NCBI GenBank assembly: GCA_020848035.1
Contig: JADLAX010000065.1
Coordinates: 1-64,000, forward strand
Reading direction: 5' to 3'
Origin: Anaerolineae bacterium
GTDB lineage: Bacteria > Chloroflexota > Anaerolineae > Promineifilales > Promineifilaceae
Length of the DNA: 64,000 nt
The notes under the pieces are model-generated. The model saw only the letters and a list, made by a program, of their open reading frames with translations. It did not search any database and was not told the origin of the DNA. A program made the position numbers and the translations under genes. Within the stretch, counting starts at the first letter, position 1. The number at the start of each line of letters is the position of its first letter. Shown here piece after piece: positions 37,757 to 44,927 of the stretch.

Positions 37757-38740
37757 AACCTGCGCCAGGGCAATGCCAATCATGGCGCTAAGAATGCCAA
37801 TCAGCCACCAGCGCTGCACAATTTGCGTCTCACTCCAGCCAATGGCTTCAAAATGATGGTGCAGCGGGGCTATCTTAAACAGCCGCTTGCCGCCGGTCGC
37901 CTTAAAATACAGCACTTGCAGTGAGCTGGAGAGCAGCGTTGCCAGTGGGATAATGGCGATGATGGGCAAGATGAGCCACTGGTTGGTCATCAGGGCCACC
38001 ACGCCCAGCGCACCACCTAACGCCTGGGCACCCACATCGCCCATGAACATCTGGGCCGGGTGGGCATTGAACCACAGAAAGGCGAAACACGCCCCAACGG
38101 TGATAAAACAAAAGGTCACCAAAAATTGCTGGTCACGCAGCAGGGCGATGATGCCAAAGGCGGCAAACGCGGTGGCGGCGATAATGCCCGCCAGCCCATC
38201 CAGACCGTCGGTGATGTTGACGGCGTTGGCGGTGCCGGCAATGATGATGACGGCAATCGGAATGTAAAAGATGCCGATGTCCAGCAGGGGCTCCACGGTG
38301 GGAACAGCCACCCAGCCGTGGCCATCGTTAACGACAAAATAAAGGGCAGCCGTAGCCACCAGGGCAATGCCCAATTGAAACCAGATTTTAACGCGGGCGC
38401 GCATCCCTTCGCCGGGACGCAGCCGGAGCCCCTGCCAATCATCAATGCCGCCCAAAATGGAGTAAGCGACCAGGACGCCCAGCGGAATGATGACGCTTTC
38501 GGCAATTTCCAGGGCCTGCACCAGCTGGACAATGTTGACCAAAATACTGATGATCAATACCCAGGCGACGATGAGAATGCCGCCCATGGCGGGGGTGCCC
38601 ATTTTCACCATGTGGGTTTGCGGACCATCAATGCGAATTTGTTTGCCCCATTTCAGACGGCGCATCAGCTCGATGAGTGGGCTGCCCCAAATGACAGCCA
38701 TAAGAAAGGTAATGCCGCCGACGGTGAGTGAAAAAGCCAT
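37754..38740 (-). CDS. mraY: Phospho-MurNAc-pentapeptide transferase
   Basis: 328 residues, about ten membrane helices. Transfers phospho-MurNAc-pentapeptide to undecaprenyl phosphate, giving lipid I. Signatures: GTPAMGGILI near residue 50, NITDGLDGLAGI near 180, FLWFNAHPAQMFMGDVGAQALGG near 225 (catalytic Asp), and PLHHHFEAIGWSE near 295. The usual DDxxK motif region is IDDWQGL. Starts one base inside the murF stop (TGATG). Confidence 0.96.
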   Translation of the reverse strand: MAFSLTVGGITFLMAVIWGSPLIELMRRLKWGKQIRIDGPQTHMVKMGTPAMGGILIVAWVLIISILVNIVQLVQALEIAESVIIPLGVLVAYSILGGIDDWQGLRLRPGEGMRARVKIWFQLGIALVATAALYFVVNDGHGWVAVPTVEPLLDIGIFYIPIAVIIIAGTANAVNITDGLDGLAGIIAATAFAAFGIIALLRDQQFLVTFCFITVGACFAFLWFNAHPAQMFMGDVGAQALGGALGVVALMTNQWLILPIIAIIPLATLLSSSLQVLYFKATGGKRLFKIAPLHHHFEAIGWSETQIVQRWWLIGILSAMIGIALAQV

Positions 38741-40155
38741 CAGCTGTACCGTCCTATTGCGTTCACAATTTGTTCCATGCGCATGCCTAAAGATCCTTTT
38801 ACCAGGACTACATCTTTCTCCTCGATGAGTTCTTCCAGGGTGGCAACGGCCGTTACCGCATCATCCACCATCACCACCTTGTCTTGGGGCAGGCCGCTGG
38901 CCATGGCCTCTTCGCCAATCCAGCGAGCCCGCCGCCCCACGGTGACAAGCAGCCGGGCGACTTCGGCGGCACGCCGCCCCACCTGCCGGTGTCCTTCCTC
39001 TTCCAGGTAGCCTAGCTCCAGCATGTCGCCCAACACGGCCACAGAACGGCCGTCTAAATCATGCATCAAATTGAGCGCCGCCAGCACCGAGTCGGGGCTG
39101 GCGTTGTACGTGTCATCAATGATCAGCGAATTTTTGGGGCCGGGCACCGTAACCAGACGCAGCTGAACGGCCGTGTGGCGCAGCCCGTGCAAAATTTCGT
39201 CCCAGGTTAGCCCTTCGACCAGGCCCACAGCGGCGGCGCGCAGCGCGGTGTGCACACTGTGGCGGCCCAGCAGCGGGGCCTGCACCATCATCGATTCACC
39301 TTCGTGGTGCAGCCGAAACTGCACCCCTTCCAGCCCCTTCGAGCGAATGTGGCTGGCCCATAAATCAGCTTGGTCGTCCAGGCCGTAGGTAAAAATGCGC
39401 GCCGGAGTGTGGTCGGCCATGCTCATTACCAGGGCGTCATCTTTGTTGAGAACGGCCGTGCCGTCGGCAGGCAGCGCTTCAACCAGTTCACGCTTGGCTT
39501 TCACAATGTTGTCCATGCTGCCCGCTCGTTCCAAATGCACCGCGCCCACCAGCGTCACCACGCCCACCTTGGGGCTGGTCATCTCGCACAGCGTGGCAAT
39601 TTCGCCCGTGGTGTACATGCCCATCTCCAGGACGGCTTTTTCGTCCCCTTTTTCCAGGCCAAACAGGGCCAGGGGCAGCCCCAAAATGCTGTTGCGGTTG
39701 CCGGGCGACTTAAAGGTGCGGTATCGGCTGGACAGGATGGCGTGGGTCAATTCCTTCGTCGATGTTTTGCCCACGCTGCCGGTAATGCCAATGACTTCCA
39801 CAGGGAAGCGCGCGCGCCACGCCTTGGCGGATGTTTGCAGGGCGGTTATGGTTTCTTCAACCACCAGGCAAACAGGCGTGGCCGCGCTAAGCGGCAGACT
39901 GGGTGGCAGGGCGGTCCGCAAATCGATGGTTGCGTACTCACCCGGTATGGGCCGGTCTACCAGCGCCGCAATCGCTCCCTGGGCAAACGCAGCCGCGACA
40001 AAGTTGTGCCCGTCAACCTTCTCACCTTTATGGGCGACAAAGAGACTGCCCGGCACGGCCTCGCGGCTGTCCATCACCACGCACGAAACCACCGGCTCAG
40101 CGCCAGTGGCTTTGTAGGTGGATAATGATTCGAGGAAGTGTGCTAAAGTCAACAT
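38740..40155 (-). CDS. murF: UDP-MurNAc-tripeptide--D-Ala-D-Ala ligase
   Basis: 471 residues. Adds D-Ala-D-Ala to complete the pentapeptide. GSLFVAHKGEKVDGHNFV is the N-terminal domain, IGITGSVGKTSTKELTHAI the P-loop, FKSPGNRNSILGLPL and VLEMGMYTTGEIA the substrate motifs, and IIDDTYNASPDSVLAAL the C-terminal signature. ATG 40155 is chosen over a TTG 9 bp upstream. The start sits just after a GTAATTG palindrome with no ribosome-binding site. Confidence 0.96.
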   Translation of the reverse strand: MLTLAHFLESLSTYKATGAEPVVSCVVMDSREAVPGSLFVAHKGEKVDGHNFVAAAFAQGAIAALVDRPIPGEYATIDLRTALPPSLPLSAATPVCLVVEETITALQTSAKAWRARFPVEVIGITGSVGKTSTKELTHAILSSRYRTFKSPGNRNSILGLPLALFGLEKGDEKAVLEMGMYTTGEIATLCEMTSPKVGVVTLVGAVHLERAGSMDNIVKAKRELVEALPADGTAVLNKDDALVMSMADHTPARIFTYGLDDQADLWASHIRSKGLEGVQFRLHHEGESMMVQAPLLGRHSVHTALRAAAVGLVEGLTWDEILHGLRHTAVQLRLVTVPGPKNSLIIDDTYNASPDSVLAALNLMHDLDGRSVAVLGDMLELGYLEEEGHRQVGRRAAEVARLLVTVGRRARWIGEEAMASGLPQDKVVMVDDAVTAVATLEELIEEKDVVLVKGSLGMRMEQIVNAIGRYS

Positions 40156-40166
40156 GTTTGACAATC

Positions 40167-40239
40167 AGTAATTGGGTTATTAAGTAATTGAGTAATTGGG
40201 TAATTACTCAATTACTTTTCACTTTTCACTTTTTACTTT
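40167..40239. repeat. GTAATTG/AAGTGAA composite, ftsI-murF gap
   Basis: TAATTGGGTTATTAAGTAAT and TGAGTAATTGGG face TAATTACTCAATTAC; a second word array CTTTTCACTTTTCACTTTTT follows without its partner arm. Two word families are joined in one gap. Confidence 0.8.
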
Positions 40240-41934
40240 TTACTGGTCCTGCCGCACAGCTATCACGTCTGCTTGCAAGCGCACGCTGTCTGGCGGGACG
40301 TTGAGCATCACCACCAGTTCGTCGGCCAGGTCGGCAAAAGCGGGAGCGGCCGTTTGCGAACCCCAGGGTGCTGTTTGTGGCCGATCTAGCTTTACATAAA
40401 CAATCAATTCCGGGTTTTCCGCAGGCAGCCAGCCGATGAACGAACCAATCACGTCATCGGGCAGGTAAATGCCGTTTTCAGCAATCTGGGCGGTGCCCGT
40501 TTTACCGGCGATGGTATACCCTTCGAGTTGGGCTTCAAATACTTCGCGGGCAACGGCCGTTGTCGCCATGGCCGTCACCTGGTCAGCAATTTCTGGGCTG
40601 ATCGGGCGACTGAGCACGGTAGGCTCGTGGACAAAGGTGCCATTTTCGCCGCGAATCTCCTGCACCAGGTACGGCTGCATCATCACCCCACCGTTGGCCA
40701 GGGCGGAAGCGGCCGTAATCATTTGCAGCGGCGTCACGGCAATACCTTGCCCGTAGGCGTTGGTGGCCATAAACGACTCCGTCCAGAATTCGTCGCCCGG
40801 CAGCGGCATCTGGCCCGCCGCTTCAGACATCAAATCGACCCCCGTCGGACGGCCGAAGCCAAACCGCTGCAAATAGTCGTAATACACGTCCGTCCCCATC
40901 ATCATGGCCAGCGTTGCCGCCCCTACGTTGAGCGATCGTGCCAGCAGCGTGGTCATATCCGTCGTGCCCGGCGCGCTGCGGTCCCAGTTGTATGTCTGGT
41001 GCCCGCCCACCTCAATCACACCGGCATCGTAGTAGGTGGAATTTGGCGTCACCACGCCTGAATCTAACGCTGCGGCCATGGTGATCAGCTTCATCACCGA
41101 GCCTGGCTCATGCTGCTTGCTCACGGCCGGATTCAGCAGCAGGCTGGGATCGGTCTCATAAAATTCGCCCGGCGAATAACACGGCGCGCTGGCCATGGCC
41201 AAAATGGCCCCCGTTTTGGGGTCCATCACAATGATGCTGCCGCTGACGGCCCGATACTCTTGCAAGGCGCTGCGTAAATGCTCTTCCACCACGTATTGCA
41301 GGGAACGGTCGATGGTTAAAATGAGGTCGGCCCCTTCGTGGGCAATGACGCTTTGCTGCGAGGTGAGCGGCGAAATATTGATCACGGCGCTGGCGGCTTC
41401 CCCGGCCAGTTCCCGCTGGTAATAACCTTCCAGACCGCTGCCGCCGTTGCCGTCAAAATCGACATAGCCCAGGGTGTGGCACAGCATGTCATCCTGCGGG
41501 TAGAAGCGGCGCGGCAGCGGGTCGATTTGCAGCCCTTCGTAGGGCAGGGCACGCACCAGGTCAGCCACCTCGGTCGAGACGCGGCCAGACAGCATGGCAA
41601 ATGATTGGTCGGACTGCAAGACGCCTAAAATTTCGTAGCGCGATTGCTGCAAAATGGGTGCCAGGGCGGTGGCCAGCTCTTCCGGTTCCGTAACCAGCCG
41701 GGGGGAGACGCCAATCTGGTAATCGGCCGTATTGGCCGCCAGGACGGCCCCGTTACGATCATAGATGGTGCCGCGTTCCGGTTTAGCCACGACCAGCACT
41801 TCATCGCCAGCCCGCTCGGCCCACTCTGGCCCCTGCACCACCTGAAACGCCACAAGCCGCCACAAAATAATGAGGGTGGCAAAAATAAGGCCCACTACGA
41901 CTATCCACATCCGTCGTTTTTGACTACTGTTCAC
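40240..41934 (-). CDS. ftsI: Septal transpeptidase FtsI (class B PBP)
   Basis: 564 residues. One N-terminal membrane helix (~10-30), a dimerisation domain with RGTIYDRNGAVLA, then the transpeptidase: EPGSVMKLITMAAAL (active-site SxxK), RSLNVG (SxN) and AGKTGTAQIAENG (KTG). No PASTA domains. Cross-links septal peptidoglycan outside the membrane together with FtsW. The start overlaps ftsL by 11 bases. Confidence 0.95.
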   Translation of the reverse strand: MNSSQKRRMWIVVVGLIFATLIILWRLVAFQVVQGPEWAERAGDEVLVVAKPERGTIYDRNGAVLAANTADYQIGVSPRLVTEPEELATALAPILQQSRYEILGVLQSDQSFAMLSGRVSTEVADLVRALPYEGLQIDPLPRRFYPQDDMLCHTLGYVDFDGNGGSGLEGYYQRELAGEAASAVINISPLTSQQSVIAHEGADLILTIDRSLQYVVEEHLRSALQEYRAVSGSIIVMDPKTGAILAMASAPCYSPGEFYETDPSLLLNPAVSKQHEPGSVMKLITMAAALDSGVVTPNSTYYDAGVIEVGGHQTYNWDRSAPGTTDMTTLLARSLNVGAATLAMMMGTDVYYDYLQRFGFGRPTGVDLMSEAAGQMPLPGDEFWTESFMATNAYGQGIAVTPLQMITAASALANGGVMMQPYLVQEIRGENGTFVHEPTVLSRPISPEIADQVTAMATTAVAREVFEAQLEGYTIAGKTGTAQIAENGIYLPDDVIGSFIGWLPAENPELIVYVKLDRPQTAPWGSQTAAPAFADLADELVVMLNVPPDSVRLQADVIAVRQDQ

Positions 41935-42397
41935 GTGCTTCGCCTCTTATGAAGTCGCTGAACCGGCTGCGCAGGTAAAGCCAGAGGGCTTGACGAACAT
42001 TTTCGGCCGGTGGCGGAACGGCCGTAACCTGCGGCAATATTTCCAGCGGATCGTTTATTACTTCCTCAACCGGATAATCCGGCACAATAATGTACTCGAT
42101 GTCGTCGGGACTGGCTTCAACAAACCCTAAACGAACAGCCTCCGTTTGCAGACGATCCAGCGCCTGGGCGGCGGCAATGTCCCGTTCCAAATCATTGTTC
42201 TGCCGCTTCAGCTCCGACAGCTCGTTTTGCAAAATTTGCACCCGGCGGCCCACCGCCGCAATGCGGCTGGCCTGGCTGACATACACCGTGCCCAACAACG
42301 CCGCCAGAAGCAAAATAACGCCCCAACCCAAAGCCGCCTGGGCTTCGGTGAGGGCGTTGAGTCGTTTGAGCTGTTCTCTGGTTTGCCGTGCCATCAT
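41924..42397 (-). CDS. ftsL: FtsL-like divisome protein
   Basis: 157 residues. Cytoplasmic tail, one membrane helix (~22-45, ALGWGVILLLAALLGTVYV), then a coiled coil (VGRRVQILQNELSELKRQNNDLERDIAAAQ) as in FtsL/DivIC. The C-terminal ~60 residues are longer than usual. Sequence identity in this family is always low, so the call rests on topology and on its place between rsmH and ftsI. Confidence 0.82.
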   Translation of the reverse strand: MMARQTREQLKRLNALTEAQAALGWGVILLLAALLGTVYVSQASRIAAVGRRVQILQNELSELKRQNNDLERDIAAAQALDRLQTEAVRLGFVEASPDDIEYIIVPDYPVEEVINDPLEILPQVTAVPPPAENVRQALWLYLRSRFSDFIRGEAREQ

Positions 42398-42406
42398 AAT
42401 TTTTCT

Positions 42407-42478
42407 GTTTGCAAGTGTGCAAGTGTGCGTGTATGCGAGTGCGAATTTACTTGCGTACTTGCCACATGCAAACTTGCC
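42407..42478. repeat. GCAAGTGT palindrome, rsmH-ftsL gap
   Basis: TTTGCAAGTGTGCAAGTGTG is followed by TTACTTGCGTACTTGCC and GCAAACTTGCC, i.e. 8-nt words then their complement. It ends at the rsmH stop codon and begins 10 nt before the ftsL start, which has no ribosome-binding site. Confidence 0.85.
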
Positions 42479-43398
42479 TACTTCTTCTCAATCACTCTCA
42501 GCCGGGCGCTGCGGCTGCGGCTGTTCTGGGCAATTTCTTCGGCCGAAGCCTGCACCGCTTTGCGGGTGATGAGCCGGAAGTTGGCCTGGCCGCCGCAGGT
42601 GCAGACGGGTTGGTTGGGCGGGCAGGTGCAATCCTTGCTGAGTTCGCGAAAGGTTTGCTTCACAAACCGGTCCTCCAGCGAATGAAAGCTGATCACTGCC
42701 AGACGGCCGTTCACTCCCAACAACTCTAACGCCGCCAGCACCCCGGTTTCCACCGTTTCTAATTCCCGGTTCACCGCAATGCGCAGCGCCTGAAAAACCT
42801 GGGTGGCGGGATGAATCCGGCCACGGCGGCCCACCGTTTGGGCAATCCTGTCGGCGAGCTGGGTGGTGGTGGCGAACGGCCGTTCCGCCACCATCATCCG
42901 GGCAATCTTGCGACTGCTCTTTTCCTCGCCGTAGCGCCAAAAAATGTCGGCCAGGGCAGCTTCGTCTAAATTGTTAACCAGGTCAGCGGCCGTTTCCCCC
43001 TGGCTCGTGTCAAACCGCATATCCAGGGGGCCTTCCTTCATAAAGGAAAAGCCGCGCTGCGCGTCGTCGAGCTGGCGGGAAGACAAGCCCAGGTCCAGCA
43101 AGATGCCGTCTACGCTGGTGAAGCCGTGCGCCGGGGCCAGCTGGCCCATCTGCGCATAGCTGGCGTGTACGTAGGTGACCCGCTCGCCAAACGGTTCCAG
43201 CTGTTGTTTGGCAAAAGCAATGGCGGCGGCATCTTTGTCAAAGACCAAAACGCGCCCCGAGGGCGCTGATTGTTGCAGCAGTCCGGCCGTGTGACCACCG
43301 GCCCCCAGCGTGCCATCGATGTAACGGCCGTTTGCCTTCGGCTGCAGCAGCGTCAGCACTTCATCGAAGAGAACCGGGATGTGGTTGAAAGTGCTCAT
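42478..43398 (-). CDS. rsmH: 16S rRNA m4C1402 methyltransferase
   Basis: 306 residues (MraW). HIPVLFDEVLTLL and YIDGTLGAGGHTAGLL form the SAM site; ILLDLGLSSRQLDDAQRGFSF and GPLDMRFD are family signatures, and VISFHSLEDRFVKQ lies near the C-terminus, followed by a Cys-rich stretch CTCPPNQPVCTCGG. It methylates N4 of C1402 in 16S rRNA. ATG 43398 is conserved but lies directly after GCAAGTGT words, with no Shine-Dalgarno sequence. Confidence 0.96.
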   Translation of the reverse strand: MSTFNHIPVLFDEVLTLLQPKANGRYIDGTLGAGGHTAGLLQQSAPSGRVLVFDKDAAAIAFAKQQLEPFGERVTYVHASYAQMGQLAPAHGFTSVDGILLDLGLSSRQLDDAQRGFSFMKEGPLDMRFDTSQGETAADLVNNLDEAALADIFWRYGEEKSSRKIARMMVAERPFATTTQLADRIAQTVGRRGRIHPATQVFQALRIAVNRELETVETGVLAALELLGVNGRLAVISFHSLEDRFVKQTFRELSKDCTCPPNQPVCTCGGQANFRLITRKAVQASAEEIAQNSRSRSARLRVIEKK

Positions 43399-43432
43399 GT
43401 GTGCAAGTGTGCAAGTGGGCAAGTGGGCAAGT
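43399..43432. repeat. GCAAGTGG direct repeats before rsmH
   Basis: Four 8-nt words GCAAGTG(T/G) in a row, directly upstream of the rsmH start codon. No complementary arm is present here, unlike the element at 42407-42478 made of the same word. Confidence 0.8.
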
Positions 43433-43473
43433 GTTTACCTGAACACCTGACACCGGCTCACTTGATCACAGCC

Positions 43474-43899
43474 TTAGATGCCCAGATCTTCCCAGCGGGC
43501 CGCGTCGCCGTCGCTTTCGATGTCGTTGCGCACGGTGTTCCATGCCTCGTTGCTCCACAGCTCCAGGTAGTTAAACATCCCGGCGATGACCACATCGTTT
43601 TCAATCTTGGCAAACTCACGCAGGTAGGGCGGCAGCAAAATGCGCCCCTGGCGGTCTGGTACCAGGTCCACCGCGCCAGAAAAGACCCGCCGCCGGAAAG
43701 CCCGCACATCTTCATCGGACAACGGCCGTTGGGCAATGCGTTCAGCCAGCTCTTGCCAGCCATCCATGGGGAACAGCATCAGGTTCTGGTCGAAGCCGCG
43801 CGTCACCACCAACCCGCCAGCCAGCAGGTTGCGGAACCTGGCCGGAATGGTCACCCGGCCTTTGTCATCAATGGTGTGCGTGTATTCGCCTAAAAACAT
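43474..43899 (-). CDS. mraZ: Transcriptional regulator MraZ
   Basis: 141 residues with two SpoVT/AbrB-like halves: GEYTHTIDDKGRVTIPARFRN and DLVPDRQGRILLPPYLREF, each with the family's DxxGR signature. MraZ binds direct repeats in its own promoter and regulates the dcw cluster. Four suitable repeats lie 86-120 bp upstream of this gene. First gene of the 16-gene cluster that ends at ftsZ. Confidence 0.96.
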   Translation of the reverse strand: MFLGEYTHTIDDKGRVTIPARFRNLLAGGLVVTRGFDQNLMLFPMDGWQELAERIAQRPLSDEDVRAFRRRVFSGAVDLVPDRQGRILLPPYLREFAKIENDVVIAGMFNYLELWSNEAWNTVRNDIESDGDAARWEDLGI

Positions 43900-43923
43900 A
43901 ACTGGTCAATCTCGGTAAAATTA

Positions 43924-43935
43924 GAACACTTGTTC
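43924..43935. promoter_or_regulatory. GAAC-N4-GTTC palindrome in the mraZ leader
   Basis: GAACACTTGTTC, inside the longer dyad AGAACA-ct-TGTTCT, matches the Gram-positive LexA box GAAC-N4-GTTC. It ends 24 bp before the mraZ start codon. Sequence match only; no LexA gene is in the window. Confidence 0.45.
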
Positions 43936-43948
43936 TTATTACCCCATT

Positions 43949-43979
43949 TTAGCATAACTTTTCTGGAATTTTATGCTAA
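43949..43979. promoter_or_regulatory. 9-bp inverted repeat in the mraZ promoter region
   Basis: TTAGCATAA (43949-43957) and TTATGCTAA (43971-43979) are perfect inverted copies around 13 bp. It lies between the MraZ repeats and the GAAC dyad, in the stretch expected to hold the core promoter. It may be an operator. Confidence 0.55.
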
Positions 43980-43985
43980 TTTGCA

Positions 43986-44020
43986 CCACAATGCCCCACT
44001 TTTAACCACAATAGGCCACA
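43986..44020 (-). promoter_or_regulatory. MraZ operator, four GTGG repeats at 10-bp period
   Basis: On the minus strand TGTGGCCTAT, TGTGGTTAAA, AGTGGGGCAT and TGTGGTGCAA follow one another with exactly 10-bp spacing (CCACA/CCACT at 43986, 43996, 44006, 44016 on the plus strand). MraZ boxes in other bacteria are 5-6 nt G-rich repeats with a 10-bp period; a degenerate fifth copy may lie at 44026. Confidence 0.82.
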
Positions 44021-44076
44021 GTATACACCAAAGGCAACATAATGTGAAGTAGGGCTCAAACTTTTAAGGTGGGGGG

Positions 44077-44137
44077 TGTGAAGCGTGAAACGTGAAACGT
44101 GAAGAGTTCACGCATCACGTTTCACGCTTCACGTTTC
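44077..44137. repeat. GTGAAAC palindrome after the 44159 ATPase gene
   Basis: GTGAAGCGTGAAACGTGAAA and CGTGAAG face TTCACGCATCACGTTTCACG and CTTCACGTTTC, almost perfectly complementary. Same word family at 50276-50323, 53243-53296 and 57921-57977. Confidence 0.9.
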
Positions 44138-44158
44138 AAAAAGTATCTTTTGGGGGCG

Positions 44159-44845
44159 TTAGTGGGGGATTGTGGTGAGAATACGGCCGTCTTGCAGATG
44201 CACCACCTCGTTGGCAAAGGCATCAACGGCCAGGTCGTGGGTGGCAATTAAGACGGTGGTGCCTTCCACGTCGGCGATGTGGCGGAAGAGTTGGAGGATT
44301 TGCTGGCCGGTAGTGGTGTCCAGCTCGCCCGTAGGCTCGTCGGCCAGGATGACGGCGGGGCGGGTGGCGATGGCCCGGGCGATGGCCACCCGCTGCTGCT
44401 GCCCGCCAGACAGCTCAAACGGCCGATGATCCATCCATTTGCCCAGCCCCACCAGGCGCAGCACCTGTTCGGTGCGGGCCAGCCTTTCTTTGCGCGACAA
44501 ATTGGCCAATCGCAGCATCAAATCCACGTTTTCCCGGGCGGAGTAGGTGGGCAGCAGGGCGTGTGACTGGAACACAAAGCCGATTTTCTGGCGGCGCAGC
44601 TGCACCAGCCGGGCTTCGGCCAGCTGGGTCACCTCGTCGCCGCCCACCCAGATGCGGCCGGAAGTGGGCCGGTCCAGCCCGCCGATGCAGTTGAGCAGCG
44701 TCGTTTTGCCCGAGCCAGAACGGCCGCGTAGGGCCACCACCTGTCCGGCTACGGCCGTTAGCGATACGTCCTGCAGCGCAGGCACCGCCCGACCGCCGAC
44801 GTGATACAGGCGAGAGATATTTTCGACGCGGATGATGGGTTCCAT
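44159..44845 (-). CDS. ABC transporter ATPase (MacB/LolD type)
   Basis: 228 residues. Walker A LRGRSGSGKTTLLNCIGG, Q-loop GFVFQSHALLPTYSA, signature LSGGQQQRVAIARAI, Walker B AVILADEPTGELD and H-loop ATHDL are complete. The layout is that of ATPases paired with FtsX/MacB-type permeases. ATG 44845 (MEPIIRVENI) is the conserved start. It follows the double solute-binding lipoprotein and is the last gene of the exporter cluster. Confidence 0.9.
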   Translation of the reverse strand: MEPIIRVENISRLYHVGGRAVPALQDVSLTAVAGQVVALRGRSGSGKTTLLNCIGGLDRPTSGRIWVGGDEVTQLAEARLVQLRRQKIGFVFQSHALLPTYSARENVDLMLRLANLSRKERLARTEQVLRLVGLGKWMDHRPFELSGGQQQRVAIARAIATRPAVILADEPTGELDTTTGQQILQLFRHIADVEGTTVLIATHDLAVDAFANEVVHLQDGRILTTIPH

Positions 44846-44860
44846 AAGTAAAGTCCGTGA

Positions 44861-44903
44861 GACCTGACAGGTTATCACCAGCGCCTTGCAAACCTGTCAG
44901 GTC
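44861..44903. repeat. 13-bp GACCTGACAGGTT inverted repeat
   Basis: GACCTGACAGGTT (44861-44873) pairs perfectly with AACCTGTCAGGTC (44891-44903). Each arm is itself partly palindromic (CCTGACAGG), giving cruciform potential. It lies between the lipoprotein and the ATPase genes. Confidence 0.85.
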
Positions 44904-44927
44904 TTGAGGGGCTAAACGCTTTACGTT

